Below, in pieces: positions 51,835 to 63,200 of a stretch of 64,000 bases of DNA. Origin of the DNA: Variovorax sp. dw_308 (GTDB lineage: Bacteria; Pseudomonadota; Gammaproteobacteria; Burkholderiales; Burkholderiaceae_C); NCBI RefSeq assembly GCF_019207085.1, contig NZ_JAATOM010000017.1, positions 84,114 through 148,113 of the forward strand. Direction: 5' to 3'. Each line of letters opens with the position of its first letter. The first letter of the stretch is position 1. Position numbers and translations under genes: made by a program. Below the pieces are notes generated by a model, which saw only the letters and a list, made by a program, of their open reading frames with translations, did no database searches and had not been told where the DNA came from.

Positions 51835-54800
51835 ATGCCGCCGATGTGCCCCTGTTGTTCCTGCTGGATCACATTGCGCAACTCGTGGCGCATGCGCCAG
51901 TAGGTGCCCAGCGCCGGATCTTCCTTGAAGGTCGTCTGCAGTTCGACGAGCAACTCCAGGAACGCCGGCGCATCCAGTCCGAGCGCCTGCTGGCTGCTGC
52001 GCTGGAGGATGATGTCCTGCCCCACGGCGTCAGCGGTCTCCAGCTTCGCGCGCCAGGCCTGTGGCGTCAGTTCGTTGGGCACGAACGGCGTGCGCCAGGG
52101 TGCCACCAGCGCGAAGCATTCGCGCAACGCGGCGCGTAGCGACATCGCCAGAAGAAGCAACACACTGCCCGCAAGCACCACGAGCAGCGCGCGCACCACG
52201 TAACGCCCAGGTGCGACCCGGTCAAGCCATAGCATCGCTGGCTGCAGCAGCGGGTCAACCAGGGCCGACAAAGCCGGCGTGGCGACCACTAGGAGCACGA
52301 CCAGACCGTTCACGGCTACGAATAGCACCCCGATCATGCCCGCCGCTAACACAATCAACATCGGTGCTTCCAATCGCGCCGGATTCGCGCGCCACGACCG
52401 GCGAGCCCAGTAGCCGAGCCCCGCCAGCGCGCAAATTGCACCCGTGCCCAACAGTAGCCAGGCTTCAAGCGACTGCGGTCCTCGCAGGTTTGACCAAATC
52501 TCGCGCGCCTGCGGCAGCAGCGCGTGTCCGAGCCAGACCCGCAACCATCCCATACCCATGATCAGCCCGAAGACGAATATCCCTGAAACAGCCATCGGGC
52601 CTATCGGCGCTCCGATGCCGTAGCGGCAATGCTCCTTGGCGATGACGCACGCATTGCGGACTGCGGAACGCAGTTGCGACAGAGGCAACGTGAAAAGTGC
52701 GAATGTCGCAAGGATGGCGTAGTGCACCAGCGATGCTGGTACTGACAGCAGCATCGCAGCGAAATAGAGCGCGATGGGGGCCATTACCAGCATCCACAGG
52801 AACGAGAGGAGCGAGGTGGACCAAAGCAGGGAGGCATAGCCTACCCCCAGTAGGATTGCCGCGGAGGCCCCCAGTACGTAGAGCCAGAGGAGCGCGGACT
52901 TCCGGACGAACCCGATCAACGCCATACCTCCAACAACGGCAGCGTAGCGACCGGATGTCAGGAACGCCTCGATGTTCGCGCCTGGATCGACGCCGTCCTT
53001 CGGCGGCAGCCATGTCACGGCCGCCCAGTAGATCAGCGGCACCAGGGCCGCGATGCCAAGCCCCAGCACCAGCATGCAAAGCACGCCGAGCGCGAGATGC
53101 CACCAGCGCCGCGGCGCCGTCGACGCGGCCGCGGCTTTCGCGTGGCCGACGAGCCGATGCAGCAGTTCACCCCGGGCGAGGTCGAAGCCGATCTGCGCCG
53201 TCAGGTCGGTGCCGATCCGGGCACTGCTCGCGGCAGGGCTCGCCAATAGCATGAGCGCCTGGTTGCGCACCCAGCCGATGCGCGACTCTAGGAGCCGCAC
53301 CATCGCATTGCCAACGTCGGCGTCGGGCACGTTCTCGCAGGCCCAGAGCATCTTGACCTGGGTGCTCGGATTGCCGTGCTCGACCAGCACCGTGACCGCG
53401 CGGCTGAAGGTCTGGACCTGCGTCTGCGCCATCGAGCCCGCGCCCTGGTGCAACAGGCGCGACAGCAGCTCGATGCGGTCGGCGGCGAAGCCTTCCTCGT
53501 CGTCCGTCATCAGCGGGCCCGTGTCGGGCCACGGTACTTCCGGCGCCTCTGCCGCTGCGGAGGTGGCGTCGGCGACGGGCGCCGAAGCTTCGTCTGTCTC
53601 CACATCATCGAGCAACAGGTCGTCGTCCTCCTTGGGGGTGCGCGCCACGACGCGGCGCTCGACCTCGGCCACGAAGCCTGAGATCGCCGAACCCAGTTGC
53701 TCGACCGGCTCCGAGCGCCCGCGCATCAGCACGTAGTTGACCAGCGTCTCCTGCCAGCGCGGCGCCTCGATGGCGGTCTGCCAGTCGACGTCGACGCCCG
53801 AACGTCGGATGTGCCGCGCCGCGAAGAACTCCTGCAGCCGATGGTGGGCGAAGCGCAGCCGCATCGACCCCGCACCGGAGCTGCCGCTGAGCAGTCCGCA
53901 GCGCATGCCGACCTGCGCCAGCGCGTCGACGTCGACGCCGGGCAGTGCCGGTCGCAGGTCGACGAGTGAAGCCGACGTGCCCTGGTTCCGGTCCATGAAG
54001 ACGAAGGCCAGCCGACCCAGCTCGGTGAACGGGCGCGGCAGCCTGGCAAGCACCGCCTGGCTGCCGGGGTCGGCGCGTTTGCGGCGGTAGACGCGCCGGC
54101 AATAGAACGCGATCAGCCCCGGGCGGCTGGCCGGCCACTCATGGGTTGCGAGGATGTAGTAGCGCAGCAACCAGAGCACGAACGGGTTGCGCACGTCGAC
54201 CGGAAGATCTCCCGACCACAGCCGCTCGGTGAGCGTCTTCAGCGAGTAGTTCTCGCCGGAGATCCTCAAGGGCCAGCTGGGCACGTAGAGCGACAGGAAC
54301 TCGCGCACCTGGTCGCGCCCGAACGGGAGCAGGACCATGCGCCGGTGCAGGAACTCCGGACTGAAGTCGTTGATGCGGCACGAGAAGAGGCTGCGCGTCT
54401 GGGGGTGCCGGCTCGCGGCGAACTGGCTCAGCGCCTCGACGTGCGCGCCGTAGCGTTCCCGGCTCATCTCGTCCATGCCGTCGAAGAAGATGATCAGCCG
54501 ACCGGCGCGGTGAAGGGCCTCGTAGCGCGCGGCGATCCGCGCGTCCAGGCCCTTGAGCACGTGGGCATCGACATCGCCATCGGCCGGGCGCGCGCTTGCA
54601 ACATGGAAGTCGCCGAGCCGGATGTAGACCGGCAGCGTCGGATAGACGCGCCATCGCTGCGCATCGATCACGTTCAGCACGGCATGCTGCAGCGTCATCG
54701 TCTTTCCGCTGCCCGGGTCGCCGAGCAGCACCAGGGGTTCGTCGCTGTGCACGATCGAGTTCGCGATGTCGCGCACCACCTTGCTGCGCCGGCTGACGGC

Positions 54801-55598
54801 GCTGATCTGGGCCGTCGCACCATCGCCGCCCCGCGCGGTGCCCATCACTTGGCGGATCAGGTGGTGAACCGGACGCTCGAAAGGGTCGCCGCCCGGCAAG
54901 GGCACGGCAGACGGCGAGGGCACGTCGCGCCCCTCCTGCGGCACGTAGCTGCGCTCGCGAAGCTCCTGCGCGAGGCCCGACCGCAGGCGAGCCAGGTAGT
55001 CGCGCAGGTCGGCCAGTTCGGGCGGTTCGGCGAGCAGTCCGACACGCGTGAAGAAGGCGTGAAGCCGTGGCGCCGTGTGTTCGAGCAGGCGGCGCCACGG
55101 GTTCGGCGGCGTCAGCAGAAGCGCGTTGCCGGCAGTCACCGGGAACGCAGGGGCAGTGTCGGGCCGTCGCGGCGCCAGCCGCTCCCGCAGCCGGGCGATG
55201 CATTGCCTCTCGTCAAGGCCGTGCAGGCGAATCGGGGCGCGCGCCGCCAACAGGCCGGGGAGAGCAGCGTCATCGATGACGACCGGAACGACGCGGGAGC
55301 CGCCGGCCAGTGCGGCGGTCCATACATCGTCCAGCGAATCCGCCAGCGAATCGGCCAGGAACGAACGGGACGTCACGACGAGCGCGCCGCCGAGGCGCTT
55401 GAGCGCCTCATGCCGGGCGCGGACGAAGTTGTCGCCGGCGGCGACGTCATATTCGTCCAGTTGCGTCGCGTAGCCGAGATCGTGCACCGCCCCCTCGATG
55501 AAGGCGGCCCAGTCGAGATCGCGCGGGTGATGGCACACGACAAAGCCTCGCTCGCCCGATGCTTCGGTCGGAGCCTTGAGGAAGGTCGGCGAATCCAT
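51831..55598 (-). CDS. TIR-NACHT-multi-TM STAND-like protein
   Basis: A 1255-residue protein. Residues ~15-150 form a TIR-like domain ('GFVVCHHPRDLDWAAFIEGA', 'AAGDNFVRARHEALKRLGGA'); the catalytic-Glu position seems replaced ('LDDVWTAAL' against 'NEEW' in the partner). A NACHT ATPase follows with Walker A 'LLGDPGSGKTMTLQ' at ~residue 291-299 and Walker B 'IIFFDGMDEMSRE' at ~residue 369, then a helical region ending in 'HHRLQEFFAARHIRRSG'. Residues ~640-830 contain an acidic linker and HEAT-like helices ('VKMLWACENVPDADVGNAMV'). From ~829 to 1150 there are 9-10 membrane helices. The last 90 residues are cytosolic. The stop overlaps the stand-alone TIR start by 4 nt; the start lies 38 nt after the 543-aa gene. 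NACHT proteins of this type are anti-phage or conflict sensors in bacteria (family knowledge). Confidence 0.88.
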   Translation of the reverse strand: MDSPTFLKAPTEASGERGFVVCHHPRDLDWAAFIEGAVHDLGYATQLDEYDVAAGDNFVRARHEALKRLGGALVVTSRSFLADSLADSLDDVWTAALAGGSRVVPVVIDDAALPGLLAARAPIRLHGLDERQCIARLRERLAPRRPDTAPAFPVTAGNALLLTPPNPWRRLLEHTAPRLHAFFTRVGLLAEPPELADLRDYLARLRSGLAQELRERSYVPQEGRDVPSPSAVPLPGGDPFERPVHHLIRQVMGTARGGDGATAQISAVSRRSKVVRDIANSIVHSDEPLVLLGDPGSGKTMTLQHAVLNVIDAQRWRVYPTLPVYIRLGDFHVASARPADGDVDAHVLKGLDARIAARYEALHRAGRLIIFFDGMDEMSRERYGAHVEALSQFAASRHPQTRSLFSCRINDFSPEFLHRRMVLLPFGRDQVREFLSLYVPSWPLRISGENYSLKTLTERLWSGDLPVDVRNPFVLWLLRYYILATHEWPASRPGLIAFYCRRVYRRKRADPGSQAVLARLPRPFTELGRLAFVFMDRNQGTSASLVDLRPALPGVDVDALAQVGMRCGLLSGSSGAGSMRLRFAHHRLQEFFAARHIRRSGVDVDWQTAIEAPRWQETLVNYVLMRGRSEPVEQLGSAISGFVAEVERRVVARTPKEDDDLLLDDVETDEASAPVADATSAAAEAPEVPWPDTGPLMTDDEEGFAADRIELLSRLLHQGAGSMAQTQVQTFSRAVTVLVEHGNPSTQVKMLWACENVPDADVGNAMVRLLESRIGWVRNQALMLLASPAASSARIGTDLTAQIGFDLARGELLHRLVGHAKAAAASTAPRRWWHLALGVLCMLVLGLGIAALVPLIYWAAVTWLPPKDGVDPGANIEAFLTSGRYAAVVGGMALIGFVRKSALLWLYVLGASAAILLGVGYASLLWSTSLLSFLWMLVMAPIALYFAAMLLSVPASLVHYAILATFALFTLPLSQLRSAVRNACVIAKEHCRYGIGAPIGPMAVSGIFVFGLIMGMGWLRVWLGHALLPQAREIWSNLRGPQSLEAWLLLGTGAICALAGLGYWARRSWRANPARLEAPMLIVLAAGMIGVLFVAVNGLVVLLVVATPALSALVDPLLQPAMLWLDRVAPGRYVVRALLVVLAGSVLLLLAMSLRAALRECFALVAPWRTPFVPNELTPQAWRAKLETADAVGQDIILQRSSQQALGLDAPAFLELLVELQTTFKEDPALGTYWRMRHELRNVIQQEQQGHIGGI

Positions 55599-55636
55599 TC
55601 GTCAATAGGGGAGTGGAGCGTCGATTCTGCCCACAC

Positions 55637-57268
55637 TCAGGTCTTCAACCACCGAAAAGGCTTCGGAAACCAGGCCCAGTGGTCATCGAGCCAGACAAGC
55701 CCGTCGTAGGCCATGCCGTCCCTGGCGCCGGCCGCGATCACCTTCCACGCGACCCATACGCGCTGCGGCTGCAGTTCGCTCGCCAGCGTGCGGTAGCCGC
55801 CCGGGAAGTGGCGGGAGAGTTCGTTGTCCTCGGCCAGCATGCCGGCGGGGGCCACGTGGCAGACGACGCGGCTGCCGGGTGTGGCGGCGGCCAGGCGCGG
55901 GCCGGCCGTCCACATGCGTTCCGCGGCTTCGGCGAAGGCCGCCGCGTGCGTCGGCGTGAACGCGAGGGCCGCATCGCCCGGGCGCGGGCGCAGGGTCTGC
56001 AACAGCGTGCCGCCGGGGTTGCTGGCCAGGGCCTCGAGCAGCGGCTGCACCTGGGCCTTGATGGCGTCGGCCATCGCCAGCGCCTGCTGACGCGCATCGA
56101 CCTCGGGAACGCCCGCGTGCAGGGCCAGCAAGCCGACGTAGGCGGCGCGGCGGGCGAGCAGGCGTTCGCGGTCGAGCGATTGCGAAGCGGGCGCAATGAG
56201 CGCGGCGTCGAGGGTGGCCAGCGCTTCGGCGAGTAGCAGGGCATGCCACGCACGCTCCTGCGGGTCGTCGGGAGGGGTGTCGTCGAGTTGTCGGGCCAGG
56301 AGGTCCGAGGCAGCGAGCAGGGTGTCCACCGGCAGGCTGGGCGCCGATGCGTCGAGCGAGAACTCTGCCTGCCACTCGTCGATGCCGAAGCTGCCCGTGG
56401 CCGTGATCTGCACGCCGCTCGCGGTGGTGTGCCTCTGGCGCGTCAGCCGGGGAATGCCGTCGACGTCGGCCTGCCATGCGGCTTGGCGGGCGTCGGGCAC
56501 GGTGCGCGTCGGCAAGCTGAGGGACAGCGTGACGCGCGGCGCGGGTGCGACGTGTTCGCACAGCGCCGGGAATCGACGCAGCGGCGCCAAGTCGATGGCG
56601 AATCGTTGCTGTGCGAGTGCGGCGCATGCGCTCAGCTCCCATGCCGCCATGCCGAGGGTGAGGCCGCTGCGCGCGGGTTCGGCGTAGAAGGCGCGGTGGC
56701 GCTCGAAGGCATCGAGCAGCAATGCCGGCACGGCCGCTGCGTCCTGGCGCGACAGTGCCTCCAGAAGGGCGGCCAGCGGCCGGAGCAGTTCGTTGCCGGC
56801 GTCCGGGTCGAGTGCTGTTCGAGCGGTTTCGGCAATGGCCCGATCGCAGGATTCACGGGCGTCCTGCGTCTGTCTGCCTCCGAGAATCGCATGCCCCAGC
56901 AGGTTGCCGAGGTGCGTCCAGCAGGGCGCATGCGCGAGACCTTGGCCGCTGGCCTGCGCCGCGGCGAATACCCCGGGCATCAGCAGCGCACGCAAGGCAT
57001 GGCGGTCGCCGGCCAGCAGCGCCGCTGCAAGCGTCGGCAGCAATGCGGCAGGGCTGGCCCGCATTTCGGAAAGCTCGAATCGCTGCGCCGGTTCGCGCCA
57101 TGACAGGGTAGCGGCGGGCGGCGCCATCAATGCGACCGCCAGCACGCGTCCCCAGGTGGCCGCATCGGCCAGCGCGGCATCTCGCCGGACCATGTCGGCG
57201 GCGGCATGCGCAAGCCGCGCCTGCTGCAGCGCCTGGTCCAATGCATCTTCGGCAGAAGGCGCATTCAT
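55637..57268 (-). CDS. Putative immunity/partner protein of the giant toxin-like protein
   Basis: A 543-residue protein, helical in its first half ('DALDQALQQARLAHAAADMV', 'AALLEALSRQDAAAVPALLL') and more mixed afterwards. The first half resembles Imm49-type helical immunity proteins by composition and pattern, a tentative comparison. The C-terminal segment 'RVWVAWKVIAAGARDGMAYD' and 'WFPKPFRWLKT' looks like a conserved domain end. No signal peptide or TM segment. Its ATG (57268) overlaps the stop of the giant gene by 4 nt (ATGA), the arrangement expected for a toxin-immunity pair. A chaperone or adaptor role is the alternative. Confidence 0.6.
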   Translation of the reverse strand: MNAPSAEDALDQALQQARLAHAAADMVRRDAALADAATWGRVLAVALMAPPAATLSWREPAQRFELSEMRASPAALLPTLAAALLAGDRHALRALLMPGVFAAAQASGQGLAHAPCWTHLGNLLGHAILGGRQTQDARESCDRAIAETARTALDPDAGNELLRPLAALLEALSRQDAAAVPALLLDAFERHRAFYAEPARSGLTLGMAAWELSACAALAQQRFAIDLAPLRRFPALCEHVAPAPRVTLSLSLPTRTVPDARQAAWQADVDGIPRLTRQRHTTASGVQITATGSFGIDEWQAEFSLDASAPSLPVDTLLAASDLLARQLDDTPPDDPQERAWHALLLAEALATLDAALIAPASQSLDRERLLARRAAYVGLLALHAGVPEVDARQQALAMADAIKAQVQPLLEALASNPGGTLLQTLRPRPGDAALAFTPTHAAAFAEAAERMWTAGPRLAAATPGSRVVCHVAPAGMLAEDNELSRHFPGGYRTLASELQPQRVWVAWKVIAAGARDGMAYDGLVWLDDHWAWFPKPFRWLKT

Positions 57269-60200
57269 CGCCCGGGCTCCTTCATGTCGTAGGCCTTCAC
57301 CACGATGCTGCCCAGCTTGCCGGCGTTGTCGGCCGTCTGCTGCGCGAGGAAGTAGCGGATGTTCGGCATCTCGGCCAGGATCGCAAGGCCGAGTGCCTTG
57401 ATCTGCGGGTCGGACGAGTTTGCCATCGAGCGACCGAGGCTCGTCATGTATTCGGGAGTGCCTTGCTGGGCGCGCACCGGCACGCTGCCTTGTTCGGCGG
57501 GGCGGTTGCCCAGGCCGGCGTGCGGGCCCTTGCATTCGATGATGACGAGCGCGCCGCTGGCGTCGCGGTAGGCCAGGTCGGGCACGCCGGAACCGGCATG
57601 CGGTATCGGCAACGGCGTCATCGGGCCGCCGTCGAGGCCCACGGCCACCTTGCGGCCGGCCGCCTCGCCCAGGCCTTTGGAAGTGAGGTTGAGGTCGCCG
57701 ACCGCGCGCGACCAGTTCGCCTCGGCCTCGTTGTACGCAGGGCTGCCCTTGGGATGGCTGGCCAATTCCAGGTCCAGCGCGTCGCGGCGGGCCAGCAAGT
57801 CGTTGCGGTGCGCGGCGGCTTCGTCGGGTGTCATGTCGACGATGTGCCTCACAGGTTCCTCGCCGGGCCGCAACGGACCCGCGGCGCGGATGGCGACCTC
57901 GACCAGGTCCGTGGCCAACAGCGCGGGATGGGCGCCCGCGAAGGTCGGCGAAGTACCGCCGGCCGGCTTGAGGAACAGCAGGTCGCCGAGTTGGTTGAAC
58001 TTTCCGGTCTGCGGGTTGGTGTAGTGGCCGGTGATCCAGCGCAGCAGTGCGATCTCCATGCTTGCGACGCGGCGGAGGGTCAACACGTCCAGGCCCTTGT
58101 CGGTGCGGCCTGCGCTGATGCCGGTGAACTGGCGGCCTTCATGGAGGTCGCGCCGCATGGCCATGTATTCGCCGAGTTTCCGGAAGTTCGGGGAATCGGC
58201 GAACAACTGCGCGACGAGCTTGCCGTTGGCGATGTGGTTGAGCACATCAGGCACCTTGTCGACGCGCTGGCCCTGGCGGGTCGCGGCATCGCGGCGGGCA
58301 TCGGCCGCGGAGATGCCGTGCTCGCGCAAGGCGACGCGGCCTTCGGCATCGGCTTGCGCCGTGAGGGTGCGGATGCGCGCTTCCAGTTCGGCGCGCTGCG
58401 CCTGCACGCCCTTCGAGCGACCGCTCGGCATGATGTCGAGTCGTTGCTGCAGGGCTGCGGCCTCGGCGCGCAACGTGGGCTCCTTCAAGCGCGCGGCGTG
58501 GCGCTCGACCACATCGGCGAGCACCGCGCGCAGGGTGGGCGATGTCATTTCAGGGTGTAGCGTGGCGAGCGGACTGCCAAGCTGGCCGCTTTGCGCGAGG
58601 TGCAATCCAACGATCTGCGCCAGCTCGGCGGCCTGGGCGCGGTTGCCCATCGCAGCGGCGACTTGGAGCTGCTTCAGCAGCGTCGGCACGTCGGCGGGCG
58701 TGCCTCTCAGCGGCTTCATGAACGGGTTGTCCATGGCGCCAATACGCACTTCGGCCAGGCGCGCGATCAGGTGCGGCTCGCCGAGCAGCGTCTCGGCGAG
58801 GTCGGCGCGCCTGGGCGCATGCTGGCCCAAGGCGAGGCCGAGTTCCGCCGCCTTGGCTTCGGCGGCATGGCGCAGGGCCAGAACCGCGGCGGGCTCGGCG
58901 CTGCTGTCGGCCGGCTTGGGCGGCAGATTGCGCAGCATGGCTTCGAGCTCGGCGACCTTGCGGCGGTCGGAGGCGCTGGGCTGTGCGCCTTCGGCGGGTG
59001 CGCGGCCGGGCTGAAGCAGGTCGTCGGTGGTGTCGGTGCTGCGTGAACGTTGCTGCGCATCGGCCAGCGCGGCGCGGGCGGGCGAGTGCTCGGGCAGCGC
59101 GTCGAGTGCGAGCTTGAGGCGAGGGTCGGCGACGTCGGCATGCAGCAGGCCGAGGTGCGCGGCCAGGGCTTCGATATCGGCGTGGACTTGCGCGCGGGCG
59201 GCGTTGTCTGCTTCAGGCACCGATGCGAGGCGCTTCGCCAGCACTTCCAGTTCGCCGAGGCGCCCGCGGTCGTGGGCGGAAAGACGATCACTCACGGCTG
59301 CACCGGGCCGCAACGCGTCGGCGGCAGTACCGGCTTCGGTGTGGTGATGGCGCACCTCCGTCAGTTCGTGCGCGATCGCGCGGCCATGCGTTTCGAGCGG
59401 CGCGTTCGGCGACAGCCGCACGAAGTACATCGGATCGTCGCCATCGGGGTTGCGGCGGAAGCTGGCGATGGCGCCGTGCTCGGTGTCGCCGACCTCGACC
59501 TTGACTTTCATCGGCCGGCCTTCGGCATCGGTCATCGACAGGTGCAGCGCGCCTTCGCGGGCGCCATGGGTCGTCAGCGGGCCGACGCTGCTGAGGCCGA
59601 AGGCTTCGCCGATGGCGGCATTCAGCGCATTGAGCGGGTGCGTGATGACCGGCTCCGTCGCCAGCTGCATGCGCGAGCCGGCGACGGGCGAGGCTGTGCC
59701 GTCATGCGGCAGCAATGGATTGGGACCGCCCGCGGGGCCGGAGGGCGCATCGATCTCGTGCACACGTCCGCTGCCGGGCTTGATCATGCGGTTCAGTTCG
59801 CCGATGAGGCCGGCCGGGACTTCCATCTGGTCGTCGGCAAAGCGCACGTCGACCAGGCGCGGCTGGCCGTGCAGGTCGGCGGTGCCGTGCTCGGGAATGG
59901 CCGCCGAGCGCATCGCGCGGACCCAGCCTTCATCCACCTCGAAGGCGATGATGCGGGCCTTGCCCTGGCTGTTGTTCATCACGAACTCGACGGCGCGTTC
60001 GAAGGAGCCGAAGTTCAGGTGCGCGGACGCGCCGCCCTCGACGTGGACGTTGCCCTGCGCATCGACATGGACCAGCGAGCGGCTGCGTTCGCTCTCGACA
60101 CGGAACACCAGGCGGCCGCCGCCTTCGCCTTCGAGCAATGGCCGGACCAGGCGAGGCAGCAGGTCGGGGTTGCGTTCGACATCCGACAGCGGCACCTGCA

Positions 60201-63200
60201 CCCGTCCCGGCTTCTCGCTGGTGAGGTTGGCGAACATCGCGTCGACGTCTTCCGGCCCGGGCAGGTCGGCGGTGGCGGACTTGCGGCCGCTGGCGAATTC
60301 GGCGGCCTCGGCGCGGTGCTGCACGGCCTGCGCTTCGAGTGCGATGGCCTCGTTGAGCAGGCGGCCGGATTCCTCGCGCAATGCGGCGGCGCGACGCGGG
60401 TTGTGGGTGTCGGCCACGGCCGCTTCCGCGTCCTTCGCGATGGCCTTGTCGAGCAGGCCGTTGGCCTGCTTCATCAGCGCGTCGGCCTGCTCGTGCAGGG
60501 CGCCTGCGGCCTGGCGTTGCAGCAGCGTGGCTTCCGGACTTGCCGGGGGCAGGGCGCGCGTGTCGGCGCCGGGTTGCTCTGCGCCGATGCGCATCGCGGG
60601 GCCGGCCTCGGCATGGTCGATGGCATGGCCGATTTCGGCGTCGCTGAGGTGCGGGAGCAGGCGCTGGTCGGCTTCGGCAGTCGCAGCCGGCTTGGGTGGC
60701 TGGGCTTCCTCCGCGATGGCAACGGGGCGCGGCGACGGTTCCTCGGTAGGCGCCGGACGGACTGTCGACGGTTCTTCGCTGCCGCCGGTTGCGCGAGGCG
60801 GCGGCGTGGCGTCGCTGTCCGCCGGGGCTGTGCGGGGTGTTGCACCCTCCGCTTCGGTGGCGTACGGTGTCGCGCGTCCGGCTGCCGGTGCGGCAACCGG
60901 TGCCTCGATCAAACCGCCATGTGTCGCGATGTGGTCGAGGTTGATGGCGCGGCCCAGCGCATCGTTGCCATTGCGGCCATGCGTGTCGAGGAACTGCAGG
61001 TCTTCGACCGCCGCATGGAGCGCATCCCCTTGCAGCGGCTTCAGGCCCATGCGTTCGCGCTCCGAATTGATACGCGCGCCGCTGGCCTTCTGGCTGCGGT
61101 TCTGGATGCCCTGGCCCACGGATTCCGCGGCGCCTTCGCCGAAGCCCTGCACGAACGAATGCAGCCCCGCATGGCCGATCTCGACCAGCGCCGCGCCCAT
61201 GTCGCCCTTGAACTTGCCGGTGCCGCTGTCCACGGCCAGCTCGGTCGCCTTGCCGGCCATGCCGCCCGCGGCCGAGATGCTGGCCTTGGTGAGGCCGCGC
61301 CCGGCCATGCCGAGGCCGCCCTTGACCAACCCGCCTTCGCTGGAGGCGTTCATGCCCGCGCCGATGGCGCCACCGACCTTCGACACGCCCTTGAGCCCCA
61401 CGCCCGCGACGCGGCTCAGCGTGCCGCCCGCGGCCAGCTTCTCGGCCTGCGCGCGCAGGGCCGGGGCATTGCGGCCCAGCGCCTCGATCGATTGCGTCAC
61501 GCTCGCCGTCGCCGCACCGGCCAGCCCGCCCTTGATGAGGCCGCCGAACAGCGCCATCACCGAGTCGCCGCTGCTGCCTTTCCAGGTCTTCTCGTCCAGC
61601 GCCGCATTGCCGAGCCCGCCGATGCCGCCGGTGATCGCGCCGATGATGATCTGGTCCACGACCGGGTTGCCCGTGAAGATCTTGGCCAGCGTGACCAGCG
61701 AGCGGGACGCGGTCTGTGCGGCCTGTGCAGCCTTCGAGGCCACCTGCGCCGCCTTGCCGAGCTGCGCGCCGACGCCCGCCGTGATCGCCTGCACCGCCGT
61801 CATCGCGAGGTCGATGCCGGCCTGTTCCCAACCATAGCGGCCGCCCTTGATCGCGTAGTTGGCGCTCATCGAGGCGAGGCCGGTGACCACGGCGGCGGCG
61901 ATCAACGGGGCAGCCGCGCCGCCGGTGGCGACGGTGATCACCGCGGCGGCGATGGCCCCGAGGATCGCGATGCCGGTGGTGGCGATGTCGGCGAACGCGT
62001 CGATGCGCGACGAGTAGTTCTCGGCCACCGCTTGCGCGATGGCGGTGGTGGCCTCGAAGGTGGCGCGGTCGGCGCCCTGGTAGTCGTCGCCCTTGAAGTT
62101 GGGCAGGCTGGAGATCAGCTCGCCGCGCCGGTTCAGCGCGATCGGGCCGCCGGCCAGTACCTCCAGTCGCTTCGAGGTGGCGGTCATGGCCTGGTCGGCA
62201 TAGGTGCCGTCGGCGAGCATGCTGCCGAGCCCGCCCGATTCGCTGCGCTGCTGCGCGATGGCGAAGGCCGCGTTCTCGAGCTTCTCGCGGTCGTTGCGCG
62301 CCACGCCCTTCATCGCGCGTTCCATGCGCAGGCGGTCGTCGCCGGAGAGTTCGTTGAAGTCGCCGCCCTCGCCGTAGACACCGAGTTCGGCGTCGAGCGA
62401 CTTGCCGGTCTGGACCTTGTACGCGGCGCGCATCTTCGCGATCTCGTCGCGGTCCATGCGTTCGGTGAAGCGGAACAGCAATTCCTCGTTGGTGCCCCAG
62501 TGCGCATGCATCACGTGGTCCATCGCGATGGCGCAGGTCTCTGGCGTGGGGCGTGCATCGGTGATCAGGCCGACGGCCAGCTTCGCGTCGAGAGAGCCGG
62601 CGCCGAGCTTCTCGTTGAGCCGGTCGATGACGCGGTCGCGCGCGGCGATGACCTTCGGGTCGGTTATCGGCGTGGTCGGGTCGTTGGCCTTCGCGGCGGC
62701 GGCTGCCGGATCGACCGGGGCACCGGGCTTGGCATCGGCTGCCGGGGCGGGCGTGCCGGGTGGTTCGGGCGCGTACTTCTGCGCGGCCAGCAGCACGACG
62801 GCGGCACGCTTCTCGGCAGCCTGCCGGTGCGCGGCGCGCTCCTCGAGGCTGGCCTTCGACCAGTCGGCGGAGAAGCCGGCGTCGAAGGTGGCCTTGTCGA
62901 AGCTCTCCGGGTCGAAGTCCTTGTCGCTCTGCAGGGCGATGCCGACGCGGGCCGCGCGCGCGGCGACGCTGTCGGCGCCGCCTTTCTCGGTCAGGAGCGC
63001 GACGGAGAGGTCCTTGTCCGCGTCCTTGAGCGTGAGCGTGTAGTTCTGGCCGCCGGTTTGGGCCGGGCCGTCGCTGTAGGTGACGCCGGCGCCATCGTCG
63101 ATATGGACCTGGATGTCGCGCGTCACGTAGTCCACGGCGCGCGCTTCGGCGCTCATGTTCGCGATCTTGCCGGTGGTGTCGGCCTTGGCCCAGTCGGTCT

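Noticed and set aside
54141..55709. 522-codon plus-strand frame opposite the NACHT gene
   Set aside because: Antisense shadow without motif; Walker A/B lie on the other strand.
59450..61837. 795-codon plus-strand frame inside the giant toxin gene
   Set aside because: Ser/Ala/Pro-rich shadow; the minus-strand frame has recognisable annexin-like and nuclease motifs.
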